Assembly: GCA_020635995.1 (NCBI GenBank)
Contig: JACJYS010000012.1
Coordinates: 1-33,043 of the forward strand
Source of the DNA: Chitinophagales bacterium
GTDB lineage: Bacteria > Bacteroidota > Bacteroidia > Chitinophagales > UBA8649
Reading direction: 5' to 3'
DNA: 33,043 nucleotides
Shown piece by piece: positions 7,401 through 16,663 of this stretch. Position 1 is the first letter of the stretch, and every line of letters begins with the position of its first letter. The notes beneath the pieces are model-generated. The model was given only the letters and a program-made list of their open reading frames with translations, ran no database searches and was not told the DNA's origin. The position numbers and the translations under genes were made by a program.

Positions 7401-7724
7401 ATGAAAAACGAATATTACAAAAGCTTTTTTATTGCCGGATTTACTTATAATGAAGGCCCTATGATTTTTAAAAAACTAAAAGTGGGCAAAGAACTTATTC
7501 TAAAAGCCGAACCTGACAATTGTAAAGATGAAAATGCCGTAGCAATATATTGCAATGAACACAAAATAGGCTTTGTGCCAGCAGAAAAAAATTACTCCAT
7601 GAGTAAACTTTTAAAGTGTGGACACAATCCTTTTATAGCTATAATTCAGCAAAGAAACCAAAGTGAACACCCTGAAAGACAAATTAGAGTGGTTGTTTAC
7701 GTTAAAAATTTAGCCGAAAATTAG
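7401..7724 (+). CDS. Stand-alone HIRAN domain protein
   Basis: The 107-residue protein is almost entirely a HIRAN domain: FFIAGFTYNEGP near residue 9, then EPDNCKDENAVAIY (about 37-50) and HKIGFVPAEKN (about 54-64), matching the family pattern of glycine-rich start, EPxNxxDxNAV core and lGyvP strand. In eukaryotic HLTF the domain binds 3' single-stranded DNA ends. Bacterial single-domain versions are generally thought to act in DNA repair or processing, but the role of this one is unknown. Bases 7374-7381 (TAATTTTG) give a good -7 box about 20 nt before the ATG, without a clear -33. It sits alone between the MITE-like element and the efflux operon. Confidence 0.8.
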   Translation: MKNEYYKSFFIAGFTYNEGPMIFKKLKVGKELILKAEPDNCKDENAVAIYCNEHKIGFVPAEKNYSMSKLLKCGHNPFIAIIQQRNQSEHPERQIRVVVYVKNLAEN

Positions 7725-7813
7725 ATTTACTCATTCATTTTCAATTAAAATAGAAAGGTCTTTTAGCTAAAGTTTATTTTTTAACGTAATTTTAACGTCC
7801 CTTATCAAATTAT

Positions 7814-7834
7814 TCTAACAAGTCTTGTGTTAGA
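7814..7834. promoter_or_regulatory. Candidate operator palindrome upstream of the RND operon
   Basis: TCTAACA (7814-7820) and TGTTAGA (7828-7834) form perfect arms around AAGTCTTG-like sequence that nearly continues the symmetry. It lies 38 nt before the adaptor start codon, within the likely promoter or leader. Size and place suit a dimeric repressor of the TetR or MarR kind, but no such gene is nearby. Confidence 0.35.
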
Positions 7835-7871
7835 GTTACTTGTATATTAAAACTACTAAATACTTTAAACT

Positions 7872-9041
7872 ATGGTTAAACCTAAAATTCTTTATTTTTC
7901 ATTACTTTCTTTCGCTATTTTAAGTGCTTTTTCTTCTTGTAGCTCATCTGAAAGCGGTGCACCTAACGCACAGCAGCAACAAGCAAGACCTTTTCCTGTA
8001 GTAGAAGTATCTGCAAGAGATATAGAAAGCTATGACGAATATCCTACAGAAATAACAGGCAAAAATGATAACCAATTAAGACCAAAAATTTCGGGATATA
8101 TTACCAAAGTATTAGTTGATGAAGGAGATAAAGTAGCTAAAGGACAAGTTTTATTTAGATTAGAAACTAATATACTTTCGCAAAATGCAAGTGCCGCAGA
8201 AGCAAGTGTTGAAGCAGCAAAATCTAACGTAACAAGTGCTCAAGTAGAAGTAGATAAATTAATTCCTTTAGTGGAAAAAAACATTATAAGCAATGTGCAA
8301 TTAGAAACCGCTAAAGCAAGATTAATGCAAGCCAAAGCTCAATTGCTTCAAGCTGAAGCCAGCTACAAAAGCTTGGTAGAAAATATAGATTTTGCCGTAG
8401 TTAGAAGTCCCATAAATGGAATTGTAGGAAGAATAAACTATAGAGAAGGTAGTTTGGTTAGTCCGCAAGATCCTAAACCTTTAACTATTGTTTCGGATAT
8501 AAACACATTATATGCTTATTACACACTAAACGAAAAGCAATACATCAGTCTGTTTAAAAATATTAAAGGCAATTCAATTAACGATAAATTAAAAGGTTTG
8601 CCAAAAGTTAGTTTAAGGCTTGCTGATGGCTCTATTTATGATGAAAAAGGCACCATAACTTCCAGTTCCGGGCAAATAGACAAAAACACAGGAACTATAG
8701 AACTAAGAGTAGATTTTAAAAACAATGGATTATTAAGCAGTGGCAATACAGGTGTTATTTTAGTACCTAAAACATATAAAAATGCTTTAGTAATTCCAGA
8801 ATCTTCAACTTATGAGCAGCAAGGGAAAGTATATGCTTATAAAGTTTTTGACAATGATAGTATTTATTCAGAAATAGTTACTCCTTTAGACAGAGTAAAC
8901 AATTTAATTTTAATAGATAAAGGCTTAAACAAAGGAGATAAAATTTTGGCTAAAGGCATTTTAAATGCTCAAAACGGAATGAAAATAACGCCACAAGTTT
9001 TGCCATTAGATTCTATTATTGATTTTAAAACCATATTCTAA
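7872..9041 (+). CDS. RND efflux periplasmic adaptor (membrane fusion lipoprotein)
   Basis: The 389-residue protein links an inner-membrane RND pump to an outer-membrane channel. It begins with a signal peptide ending in a lipobox-like FSSC (Cys23), so it is probably lipid-anchored in the periplasm. Order of parts: a beta-barrel/lipoyl start (ISGYITKVLVDEGDKVAKGQ, about 75-94), an alpha-helical hairpin rich in Ala, Glu and Gln (about 105-165), the returning lipoyl half (VVRSPINGIVGRINYREG, about 176-193), then the beta-barrel and membrane-proximal parts. It is the first gene of the operon, 13 nt before the pump start. It belongs to the AcrA/MexA group; substrates cannot be inferred. Confidence 0.92.
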   Translation: MVKPKILYFSLLSFAILSAFSSCSSSESGAPNAQQQQARPFPVVEVSARDIESYDEYPTEITGKNDNQLRPKISGYITKVLVDEGDKVAKGQVLFRLETNILSQNASAAEASVEAAKSNVTSAQVEVDKLIPLVEKNIISNVQLETAKARLMQAKAQLLQAEASYKSLVENIDFAVVRSPINGIVGRINYREGSLVSPQDPKPLTIVSDINTLYAYYTLNEKQYISLFKNIKGNSINDKLKGLPKVSLRLADGSIYDEKGTITSSSGQIDKNTGTIELRVDFKNNGLLSSGNTGVILVPKTYKNALVIPESSTYEQQGKVYAYKVFDNDSIYSEIVTPLDRVNNLILIDKGLNKGDKILAKGILNAQNGMKITPQVLPLDSIIDFKTIF

Positions 9042-9054
9042 AAACAATATCAAT

Positions 9055-12000
9055 ATGATAAAAAGATTTATAGACAGACCTGTTCTATCGCTTGTTATTT
9101 CAATATTTATTGTTTTCTTAGGCATAATTGGAATTAACATACTACCTATTACGCAGTACCCAAGTATAGCTCCTACTACAGTTCAAATTTCGGCAAGCTA
9201 CCCCGGTGCTAATGCAGAAACCGTATTAGAAAGTGTAGTTATTCCTATAGAAGAACAAGTAAACGGTGTGGAAGGGATGAATTACATTACTTCTACGGCT
9301 TCTAATGATGGTAGTGCCAATATTTCTGTGTTATTTAAGCAAGGTATTGACCCCGATATAGCCACCGTAAACGTGCAAAACAGTGTGGCAAGAGCTACAC
9401 CGCTTTTACCTGCGGAGGTTACCAGAACAGGTGTTGTAACTAAAAAACGCCAAACAGATGCTTTGATGTTTTTGAGTTTTTATACTGCCAACCCAAAATA
9501 CGATGATGTTTATTTACAAAACTATCTAAACATTAATATAATTCCCGAAATTAAACGTATTAGCGGAGTAGGAGATGCTTCGGTTTTTGGAGCAAAAAAC
9601 TACTCTATGCGTATTTGGATTAGCCCCGAAAAAATGGCAAACTACGGTTTAACCCCCGGAGATGTTATAAGAGCTATTAACGACCAAAGTCAACAAGCTA
9701 CGCCTGGAAATTTAGGCGAAAACAATGGCGAAGCTTTTCAATATGTAATAAAGTATAGTGGAAAATATAACGAAGAAAAACAGTACAAAGACATTATAGT
9801 TAAAACTGGCGAAAATGGCGAACTACTAAGATTAGGAGATGTGGCGGATATAGAACTTTCGGCTTTTTCATACAGCGTTTTAGGAAAAACAGAAGGAAGT
9901 CCTTCATTTTCTGTTGGTATTTATCAAACTCCGGGTTCTAATGCCCAAATTATTATTAAAGAAATTCAAACGTACTTAGAAAACAAAAAAGCATCCTTTC
10001 CCGATGGTATAGATTATGTAATAAACTACAATACCAATGAATTTTTAAGTGCTTCTATGGAGCATGTTATTAAAACTTTATTAGAAGCGTTTGTATTGGT
10101 ATTTATTGTGGTTCTTGTTTTTCTACAAGATTTTAAATCTACTTTAATACCAGCCATAGCTGTTCCTGTTTCTATTGTTGGTACTTTCTTCTTTTTAAAT
10201 TTATTTGGTTTTTCTATTAATTTATTAACGCTTTTTGCCTTAATATTGGCAATTGGTATAGTAGTAGATGACGCCATAGTGGTGGTAGAAGCCGTACACG
10301 CAAAATTGGAAACCAAAAAATTTAAAACTTCAAAAGAAGCTACTTACAAAGCCATGGACGGCATTAGTGGAGCTATTATTTCTATTACTTTAGTAATGGC
10401 TGCGGTATTTGTTCCGGTTACATTTATTCCGGGGCCTTCGGGTGTGTTTTTTAAGCAATTTGGTATAACATTAATTATAGCCATTTTAATTTCTGCCCTA
10501 AATGCCTTAACATTAAGTCCTATGCTTAGTGCATTACTTTTAAAACCACATCACGATGATGATGAACACGCTACAAAAACATCTTTTCTACAACGCTTTT
10601 TTATAGCATTTAATGCAGCTTTTGATTCTATGATTAAAAAATACGGACAGGCTGTTTCTTTTACCATAAAACACAAATGGGTAGCTTTTGCTATTTTACT
10701 GTTATCGGTAGGTGGCATTTATTATGTAAGTAAAACTACGCCTACGGGCTTTGTACCTAATGAAGACAGAAAAATATTATTTGCTAATATAGAATTGCCC
10801 GCAGGAAGCTCTTTAGACAGAACTTATGAAATTTTAGAAGAAATGAACGAAAAAGCAAGCCATATAGAAGGTGTAAATGGCGTTAGTTTTGTGGCAGGAA
10901 GAAGTTTTATAAGTGGTGCCGGTAGCAATTATGGAATTGGTTTTGTTAGATTAAATGACTGGGAAGATAGAAATACCGAAGAAACATCTATAGAAACAAT
11001 AACCAAAAAATTGTTTGGAATGGCAGCCACCATACCGGAAGCTAAAATGATATTTTTTGGGCCACCGAGTGTTCCCGGTTTTAGTTTTAATGCAGGATTT
11101 GAAGTACAAGTTTTAGATAAAAACGGAAGACCCGTAAAAGAACTGGACGAAACTTCCAGAAATTATATTGCAAAATTAGTTGCGCGTCCAGAGATTTTAT
11201 ATGCTCAATCCTCTATTAATACAGGTTTCCCTCAGCTTGAATTAACTATAGATAAAGATGTTGCTTTTAAAAAAGGCGTTCAGTCATCGGAAATATTTAG
11301 TGCGTTAAGTGGCTATTTAGGTGGTGTGTATGCTGCTGATTTTACTAAATTTGGAAAGCAATTTAGAGTTATGGTACAGGCAAAACCTGATGATAGAGCC
11401 ACTGAAAATGATTTAAACAAAATATACGTCAGAAATAACAAAGGCGATATGATTCCTATTACTCAATTAGTGAGTTTAAAAAGAGTTTATGGACCTCAAA
11501 CTGTTAGTCGTTTTAACTTGTTTAATGCCGCATCAATAACAGGAGCACCTGCTCCCGGCTTCTCTTCGGGAGATGCTATTAAAGCCGTGCAAGAAACCGC
11601 TAAAGAACTGCCTGCCGGATACGATATAGATTTCTCTGGATTAACAAGAGAGGAAATTAGCTCGGGTTCTCAAACAACTATGATTCTTGTTATCGTGGTA
11701 ATATTTGTTTACCTATTGTTATCGGCTCAGTATGAAAGTTTTGTATTGCCTTTCAGTATTTTATTGTCGCTTCCTGTGGGAATGTTTGGAGCTTTCCTAT
11801 CGCAAAAATTAGCAGGACTTGAAATTAATATTTACTTCCAAATAGCCTTAATTATGCTTATTGGTTTATTGGCTAAAAATGCCATACTAATAGTTGAGTT
11901 TGCTTTGCAAGAAAGAAAAAATGGCAATAGTATAATAGAAGCGGCTATTTTAGGAGCCAAAGAAAGACTAAGACCTATATTAATGACATCCTTTGCTTTT

Positions 12001-12201
12001 ATAGCAGGATTAATGCCTTTAGTATTGTCATCGGGAATTGGAGCTAACGGTAATAAATCTTTAGCTACCGGTGCTGCTTATGGTATGCTCATAGGTACGT
12101 TTTTGGGTCTTTTAGTAATACCTGTTTTGTTTGTTATTTTTCAAACCATACAAGAAAAAATTAAACCTGTTGACTTTGTAAAAGAAGAAGAAAATGAATA
12201 A
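9055..12201 (+). CDS. RND multidrug efflux pump, AcrB/HAE1 family
   Basis: This proton-driven inner-membrane exporter works as a trimer in the tripartite pump. I chose the Met at 9055 (MIKRFIDRPVLSLVIS), the usual HAE1 start, giving 1048 residues; an upstream Met at 9019 would overlap the adaptor and add an atypical leader. Visible family features are the first helix, the porter-domain start YPSIAPTTVQISASYPGA, the relay aspartate pair in GIVVDDAIVVVEA (helix 4), and the lysine in LLAKNAILIVEFA (helix 10). The internal duplication of six helices plus a large periplasmic loop is complete. It overlaps the outer-membrane gene by 8 nt, so translation is probably coupled. Confidence 0.95.
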   Translation: MIKRFIDRPVLSLVISIFIVFLGIIGINILPITQYPSIAPTTVQISASYPGANAETVLESVVIPIEEQVNGVEGMNYITSTASNDGSANISVLFKQGIDPDIATVNVQNSVARATPLLPAEVTRTGVVTKKRQTDALMFLSFYTANPKYDDVYLQNYLNINIIPEIKRISGVGDASVFGAKNYSMRIWISPEKMANYGLTPGDVIRAINDQSQQATPGNLGENNGEAFQYVIKYSGKYNEEKQYKDIIVKTGENGELLRLGDVADIELSAFSYSVLGKTEGSPSFSVGIYQTPGSNAQIIIKEIQTYLENKKASFPDGIDYVINYNTNEFLSASMEHVIKTLLEAFVLVFIVVLVFLQDFKSTLIPAIAVPVSIVGTFFFLNLFGFSINLLTLFALILAIGIVVDDAIVVVEAVHAKLETKKFKTSKEATYKAMDGISGAIISITLVMAAVFVPVTFIPGPSGVFFKQFGITLIIAILISALNALTLSPMLSALLLKPHHDDDEHATKTSFLQRFFIAFNAAFDSMIKKYGQAVSFTIKHKWVAFAILLLSVGGIYYVSKTTPTGFVPNEDRKILFANIELPAGSSLDRTYEILEEMNEKASHIEGVNGVSFVAGRSFISGAGSNYGIGFVRLNDWEDRNTEETSIETITKKLFGMAATIPEAKMIFFGPPSVPGFSFNAGFEVQVLDKNGRPVKELDETSRNYIAKLVARPEILYAQSSINTGFPQLELTIDKDVAFKKGVQSSEIFSALSGYLGGVYAADFTKFGKQFRVMVQAKPDDRATENDLNKIYVRNNKGDMIPITQLVSLKRVYGPQTVSRFNLFNAASITGAPAPGFSSGDAIKAVQETAKELPAGYDIDFSGLTREEISSGSQTTMILVIVVIFVYLLLSAQYESFVLPFSILLSLPVGMFGAFLSQKLAGLEINIYFQIALIMLIGLLAKNAILIVEFALQERKNGNSIIEAAILGAKERLRPILMTSFAFIAGLMPLVLSSGIGANGNKSLATGAAYGMLIGTFLGLLVIPVLFVIFQTIQEKIKPVDFVKEEENE

Positions 12202-13597
12202 AATATCCATTACCATATTAACCCTGCTTTTTGCTTTATTCTTTCAGTCTTGTGGAGTTATTACTAAAACCTACAAACACCAAGACCCTTATACTTTTGA
12301 GGCGTACAGAACGAATATAGCGAGTACCGATACCAATCAATTAGCTAACTATAATTGGAGAAATTTATTTTCTGATCCTATTTTGATTAATTATATTGAT
12401 ACCGCTTTAAAAAATAATTTAGATGTACTTAAAGCAGAAGAAAATATAGAGATAGCACAAGCCTACTTAAAACAATCTAAAGCTGCTTTTGCTCCAAGTA
12501 TTGGATTAGAAGGGCAGTATAACCTAAGTACGCCTACTATGGCAACTTTTATGGGACGTTTTGTTACAGACAGAATGCGTGTAGATGATATTAAATTAGA
12601 CGGATTTTTTAATTGGGAAATAGATGTTTGGGGAAAAATTAGAAGCCAAAGAAATGCCAGTAAAGCAACATATTTGCAAGCTGAAAATGCCGAAAGATAT
12701 GTGAAAACACAACTGATAGCCAACGTAGCATCTACCTATTTTGCTTTATTGGCTTTAGATAAAAAACGTGAAGTACTACTTGATAATATTAAAAACAGAC
12801 AAGAAGGTGTAGAAACTTCTCAAGCACTTAAAGATGCGGGAAACACTACAGAAGTTGCTGTACAACAAAATAAAGCCTTGCTGTTAAATGCTCAAGGAAT
12901 GTTAGTTGATATTGAAAACTCTATTAAAGTAAGAGAAAATATGTTTAGCATTTTGCTTGGCATGGTACCTCAGGAAATAGAACGAAGCAATTTAGACCTA
13001 CAAAAAATTACTACCGATTTTAACTTAGGCGTTCCTATTGAGTTGTTAAGCAATAGACCCGATGTATTAGCTTCAGAATACAATCTTATTAGTGCATTTG
13101 AAATGACCAATGTAGCAAGAGCCAGCTTTTACCCTTCTTTGTCTATAAGTGGCATGCTGGGTTTAAACAGTAGAAACTTTAGCGATTTGTTTAGCTTAAA
13201 TGCTTTATTTGCTAATATTTTAGGCAATATAACACAACCGCTATTTAACCAACGCAAGCTAAGAACTATAAAAGAAGTAAGAGAAAGCGAACAAGAAATT
13301 GCTTTGTTAGATTATAAATCAAGTGTATTAGATGCTTATAGAGAAGTAAATGATGCCATTTTTAACTACAACGCTAATCAAAACAAATACTTTTATAAAG
13401 TACAGGAAAACAATGCTTTACAAAAGGCAATAAGCTACTCTGAAGAATTACAAACGCAAGGTATGGCAAGCTATTTAGAAGTAATAATAGCTAAAAACAA
13501 TGCTTTAAGTACAGAGTTAGATATGGTGGATATTGAACTAAACCAAAGTTTAAACATTATAGAGCTATACAGAGCCTTAGGTGGTGGGTGGAAATAA
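12194..13597 (+). CDS. Outer-membrane efflux channel lipoprotein, TolC/NodT family
   Basis: The 467-residue protein would form the trimeric outer-membrane duct of the pump encoded just upstream. Its signal peptide ends in FFQSC with Cys20 as the lipidation site, typical of the NodT/OprM subgroup. The family repeats are visible: long Ala/Gln/Asn-rich helices (LKAEENIEIAQAYLKQSKAA and a matching second set), LGVPIELLSNRPDVLASEYN in the equatorial region near residue 280, and an aromatic beta-strand segment ASFYPSLSISGMLG. It is the last gene of the operon. The following 200 bases are pyrimidine-rich with no strong terminator hairpin. Confidence 0.93.
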   Translation: MNKISITILTLLFALFFQSCGVITKTYKHQDPYTFEAYRTNIASTDTNQLANYNWRNLFSDPILINYIDTALKNNLDVLKAEENIEIAQAYLKQSKAAFAPSIGLEGQYNLSTPTMATFMGRFVTDRMRVDDIKLDGFFNWEIDVWGKIRSQRNASKATYLQAENAERYVKTQLIANVASTYFALLALDKKREVLLDNIKNRQEGVETSQALKDAGNTTEVAVQQNKALLLNAQGMLVDIENSIKVRENMFSILLGMVPQEIERSNLDLQKITTDFNLGVPIELLSNRPDVLASEYNLISAFEMTNVARASFYPSLSISGMLGLNSRNFSDLFSLNALFANILGNITQPLFNQRKLRTIKEVRESEQEIALLDYKSSVLDAYREVNDAIFNYNANQNKYFYKVQENNALQKAISYSEELQTQGMASYLEVIIAKNNALSTELDMVDIELNQSLNIIELYRALGGGWK

Positions 13598-13722
13598 GAG
13601 CATTTATTAATTTCTATTATTTTCTCTAATTTTATATTTTCCTTTCTCTTCATCTAATATATTCTCGTATTACATTCCATATTTCCCCTCTAATTCTTCG
13701 GTATCCCCCACTTTAAAATTAA

Positions 13723-13741
13723 TTATTCACAACTTGTGGAA
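13723..13741. repeat. Palindrome with a DnaA-box-like half, upstream of carB
   Basis: TTATTCACA (13723-13731) fits the loose DnaA-box form TTWTNCACA. It is followed by a mirrored TTGTGGAA, so TTCACAA and TTGTGGAA form a nearly perfect palindrome. One box pair in an AT-rich spacer is weak evidence for DnaA binding. It could equally be a repressor site in the carB promoter region. Confidence 0.25.
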
Positions 13742-13782
13742 TATATTGTATAAAAAACAAAAGATAGATGATTTGTAAAGCT

Positions 13783-13790
13783 TACTTTTG
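13783..13790 (+). promoter_or_regulatory. Predicted -7 element of carB
   Basis: TACTTTTG matches the Bacteroidota -7 consensus TAnnTTTG and lies 23 nt before the ATG at 13814. I could not find a matching -33 TTTG at the normal spacing, so this is half a promoter. Confidence 0.4.
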
Positions 13791-13813
13791 CCCAAACAAA
13801 CACATTTTTTACA

Positions 13814-16633
13814 ATGCCCAAAGATTCTACTATAAAACATGTACTAATTATTGGAAGTGGACCTATTATTATTGGTCAAGCTTGCGAGTTTGATTATTCC
13901 GGCACACAAGCATCGCGTTCATTAAGAGAAGACGGAATTAAAGTAACGCTACTTAACAATAATCCGGCTACTATTATGACTGACCCCATGACTGCCGACC
14001 ATATTTATATGAATCCTATTTCCATTGATTCTATAGAAAAAATACTGGTAGAGCACCCCGATATTGACTCGGTACTGCCAACTATGGGCGGTCAAACGGC
14101 TTTAAACATAGCCAAAGAAGCTTATGAGCTGGGCGTGTGGGATAAATACAAAGTAAATGTTTTAGGTGCCGATTTAGACGCCATTGAAAAAACAGAAAAT
14201 AGAGAAGCTTTCCGCCAGTTTATGCAAGAGCTGGGCATTAAAATTTGTCCTTCTAAAATTGCAAACTCATATTTAGAAGGCAAAGAAGTGGCACAGGAAT
14301 TAGGTTTTCCTTTGGTAATTCGTCCTTCTTATACTTTAGGCGGCTACGGTGGTGGTTTTGTTCACAATAAAGAAGATTTAGATATCAAATTAACAAGAGG
14401 TTTAGAAGCTTCGCCTACACACGAAGTGCTGGTAGAAAAAGCAGTGCTGGGCTGGAAAGAGTATGAATTAGAATTACTTAGAGATAAAAATGACAATGTT
14501 GTAGTAATTTGTACCGTAGAAAACATGGATCCCATGGGCATACACACGGGAGATTCTATAACTGTAGCTCCGGCTATGACACTCCCCGATACTGTTTATC
14601 AAGAAATGAGAAACCAAGCTAAGCTGATGATGCAAAGGCTTGGAAATTTTGCCGGTGGCTGTAATGTGCAATTTTCTGTAAACCCCGAAACGGAAGAAGT
14701 TTATGCCATAGAAATGAACCCGAGAGTTTCCCGTTCTTCTGCTTTAGCTTCTAAAGCCACAGGATATCCTATAGCTAAAATAGCGGCTAAACTGGCTATT
14801 GGCTACTCTTTAGATGAGCTAAAAAATCAAATAACAGGCACTACCTCTGCTTATTTTGAGCCTACATTAGACTATGTAATAGTAAAAATGCCACGTTGGA
14901 ATTTTGATAAATTTAAAGGTGCAGAAACAGAGTTGGGTTTACAAATGAAATCTGTAGGAGAAGTTATGGCAATAGGAAGAAGTTTTCAAGAAGCTATACA
15001 AAAAGCCTGTCAGAGTTTAGAAAACAACCGAATAGGCTTAGGTGCAGACGGTAAGCACTGGATGAAAACCGAAGATATTTTAGAAGGCATACAAAAACCT
15101 ACTTGGGATAGAATTTTTAGAATAAAAGATGCTATTAGATTGGGTGTACCTATCAGTAAGATTTTTGAAATGACAAAAATTGATAAATGGTATTTGTACC
15201 AAATTAAAGACTTGGTAGATACCGACAATTTAATACGCAAAGAAAATTTAGCGTCAATATCTAAAGATTTCATGCTTGATATAAAGAAAAAAGGATATTC
15301 CGATGCTCAAATTGCTTACTTAATGGGCAATATTACAGAAGATGATGTTTATGAAAAACGCCATAAAATGGGCATAAAAAGAGTTTATAAACTGGTAGAT
15401 ACTTGTGCTGCCGAATTTGAAGCTCAAACCCCATACTACTACTCTACTTTTGATAGCGTAAACGAAAGTCAATCTAACAATAAAAAGAAAATAATAGTAT
15501 TAGGAAGTGGTCCTAATAGAATAGGTCAAGGTATTGAATTTGACTACTGCTGTGTGCATGGCATACAAGCGTGCAAAGAGGCAGGCTACGAAGCTATAAT
15601 GATGAACTGCAACCCCGAAACGGTAAGTACCGATTTTGATATAGCAGATAAACTATATTTTGAACCCGTTTTTTGGGAACATTTAAGAGAATTAATAGAT
15701 TTTGAAAAGCCGGAAGGCGTAATTGTTCAGTTGGGCGGACAAACAGCTTTAAAACTTTCAGAAAAATTAAATGAATTAGGTATTAAAATAATAGGTACTT
15801 CTTATGAAAGTATGGATATGGCTGAAGACAGAGAACGTTTTTCTGACAAGCTGAAAGAACTTAATATCCCCTACCCTAAATATGGAGCGGCTAAAACTGC
15901 CGAAGATGCTATAGTGGTAGCTCATGAAGTGGGTTATCCTGTTTTGGTACGACCAAGTTATGTGCTGGGAGGACAACGCATGAAAATTGTAATAAATGAT
16001 GATGAATTGACTACTGCCGTTATTAAAATATTAAAACATCACCCGGACAACAATATACTAATAGACCATTTTTTAGATAGAGCTAAAGAAGCAGAAGTAG
16101 ATGCTATATGCGATGGAGAACAAGTACACATAATGGGTGTAATGGAACATATAGAACCTGCGGGCATACACTCTGGTGATAGCAATGCCGTTTTGCCTCC
16201 GTTTACTTTAGGTCCTTTAGTTATTGAAAAAATGGAAGAATATACTAAAAAAATTGCTTTAGCATTAGGTGTAAAAGGATTAATAAATATACAATTTGCC
16301 ATAAAAGACGATAATGTATTTGTAATAGAAGCCAACCCTCGGGCATCGCGTACCACTCCTTTTATTAGCAAGGCTTATAAAGAACCTTATTTGAATGTTG
16401 CCACCAAAGTAATGCTTAATGACAAAAAACTTAGCGATTATCATTTTAAAAACGAACTAGAAGGCTATGCTATAAAAGAACCCGTATTTTCTTTTCATAA
16501 ATTCCCTAATGTAAATAAAGAATTAGGCCCGGAAATGAAAAGCACAGGAGAAAGCATTTACTTTATTAAAGATTTAAAAGACCCTCACTTTAGAAACTTA
16601 TACAAACTAAAAAGTATGTATTTGAGTAGATAA
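13814..16633 (+). CDS. carB: Carbamoyl-phosphate synthase large chain, without the allosteric domain
   Basis: The enzyme makes carbamoyl phosphate from bicarbonate, ammonia (passed from CarA) and two ATP, feeding pyrimidine and arginine synthesis. The two homologous ATP-grasp halves are clear: GSGPIIIGQACEFDYSG near residue 14 and GSGPNRIGQGIEFDYCC near residue 562, each followed by a GGQTALN or GGQTALK and a YVLGG/YTLGG segment. Length is 939 residues, against about 1073 in E. coli. The chain stops just after GESIYF, where the C-terminal MGS-like regulatory domain (UMP, IMP and ornithine site) would begin. From memory, shortened CarB is common in flavobacteria, so this looks like lineage loss rather than a broken gene. 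No carA is in the window. Confidence 0.95.
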   Translation: MPKDSTIKHVLIIGSGPIIIGQACEFDYSGTQASRSLREDGIKVTLLNNNPATIMTDPMTADHIYMNPISIDSIEKILVEHPDIDSVLPTMGGQTALNIAKEAYELGVWDKYKVNVLGADLDAIEKTENREAFRQFMQELGIKICPSKIANSYLEGKEVAQELGFPLVIRPSYTLGGYGGGFVHNKEDLDIKLTRGLEASPTHEVLVEKAVLGWKEYELELLRDKNDNVVVICTVENMDPMGIHTGDSITVAPAMTLPDTVYQEMRNQAKLMMQRLGNFAGGCNVQFSVNPETEEVYAIEMNPRVSRSSALASKATGYPIAKIAAKLAIGYSLDELKNQITGTTSAYFEPTLDYVIVKMPRWNFDKFKGAETELGLQMKSVGEVMAIGRSFQEAIQKACQSLENNRIGLGADGKHWMKTEDILEGIQKPTWDRIFRIKDAIRLGVPISKIFEMTKIDKWYLYQIKDLVDTDNLIRKENLASISKDFMLDIKKKGYSDAQIAYLMGNITEDDVYEKRHKMGIKRVYKLVDTCAAEFEAQTPYYYSTFDSVNESQSNNKKKIIVLGSGPNRIGQGIEFDYCCVHGIQACKEAGYEAIMMNCNPETVSTDFDIADKLYFEPVFWEHLRELIDFEKPEGVIVQLGGQTALKLSEKLNELGIKIIGTSYESMDMAEDRERFSDKLKELNIPYPKYGAAKTAEDAIVVAHEVGYPVLVRPSYVLGGQRMKIVINDDELTTAVIKILKHHPDNNILIDHFLDRAKEAEVDAICDGEQVHIMGVMEHIEPAGIHSGDSNAVLPPFTLGPLVIEKMEEYTKKIALALGVKGLINIQFAIKDDNVFVIEANPRASRTTPFISKAYKEPYLNVATKVMLNDKKLSDYHFKNELEGYAIKEPVFSFHKFPNVNKELGPEMKSTGESIYFIKDLKDPHFRNLYKLKSMYLSR

Positions 16634-16663
16634 GGTCTTATTATTTTATAAAAACATTATCTT

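Noticed and set aside
9019..9054. Upstream Met at 9019 as the RND pump start
   Set aside because: It overlaps the adaptor's last codons and adds a leader unlike the conserved HAE1 start at 9055.
10026..10316. Open minus-strand frames inside the RND pump, carB and other genes
   Set aside because: They are antisense to strongly conserved coding sequence, have low-complexity products and match no family.
7872..13597. Unknown three-gene system
   Set aside because: All three are standard parts of a tripartite RND efflux pump with intact key residues.
13723..13741. Replication origin suggested by a DnaA-box-like palindrome
   Set aside because: Only one imperfect pair is present, with no box cluster, no dnaA or dnaN nearby, and a normal promoter spacer.
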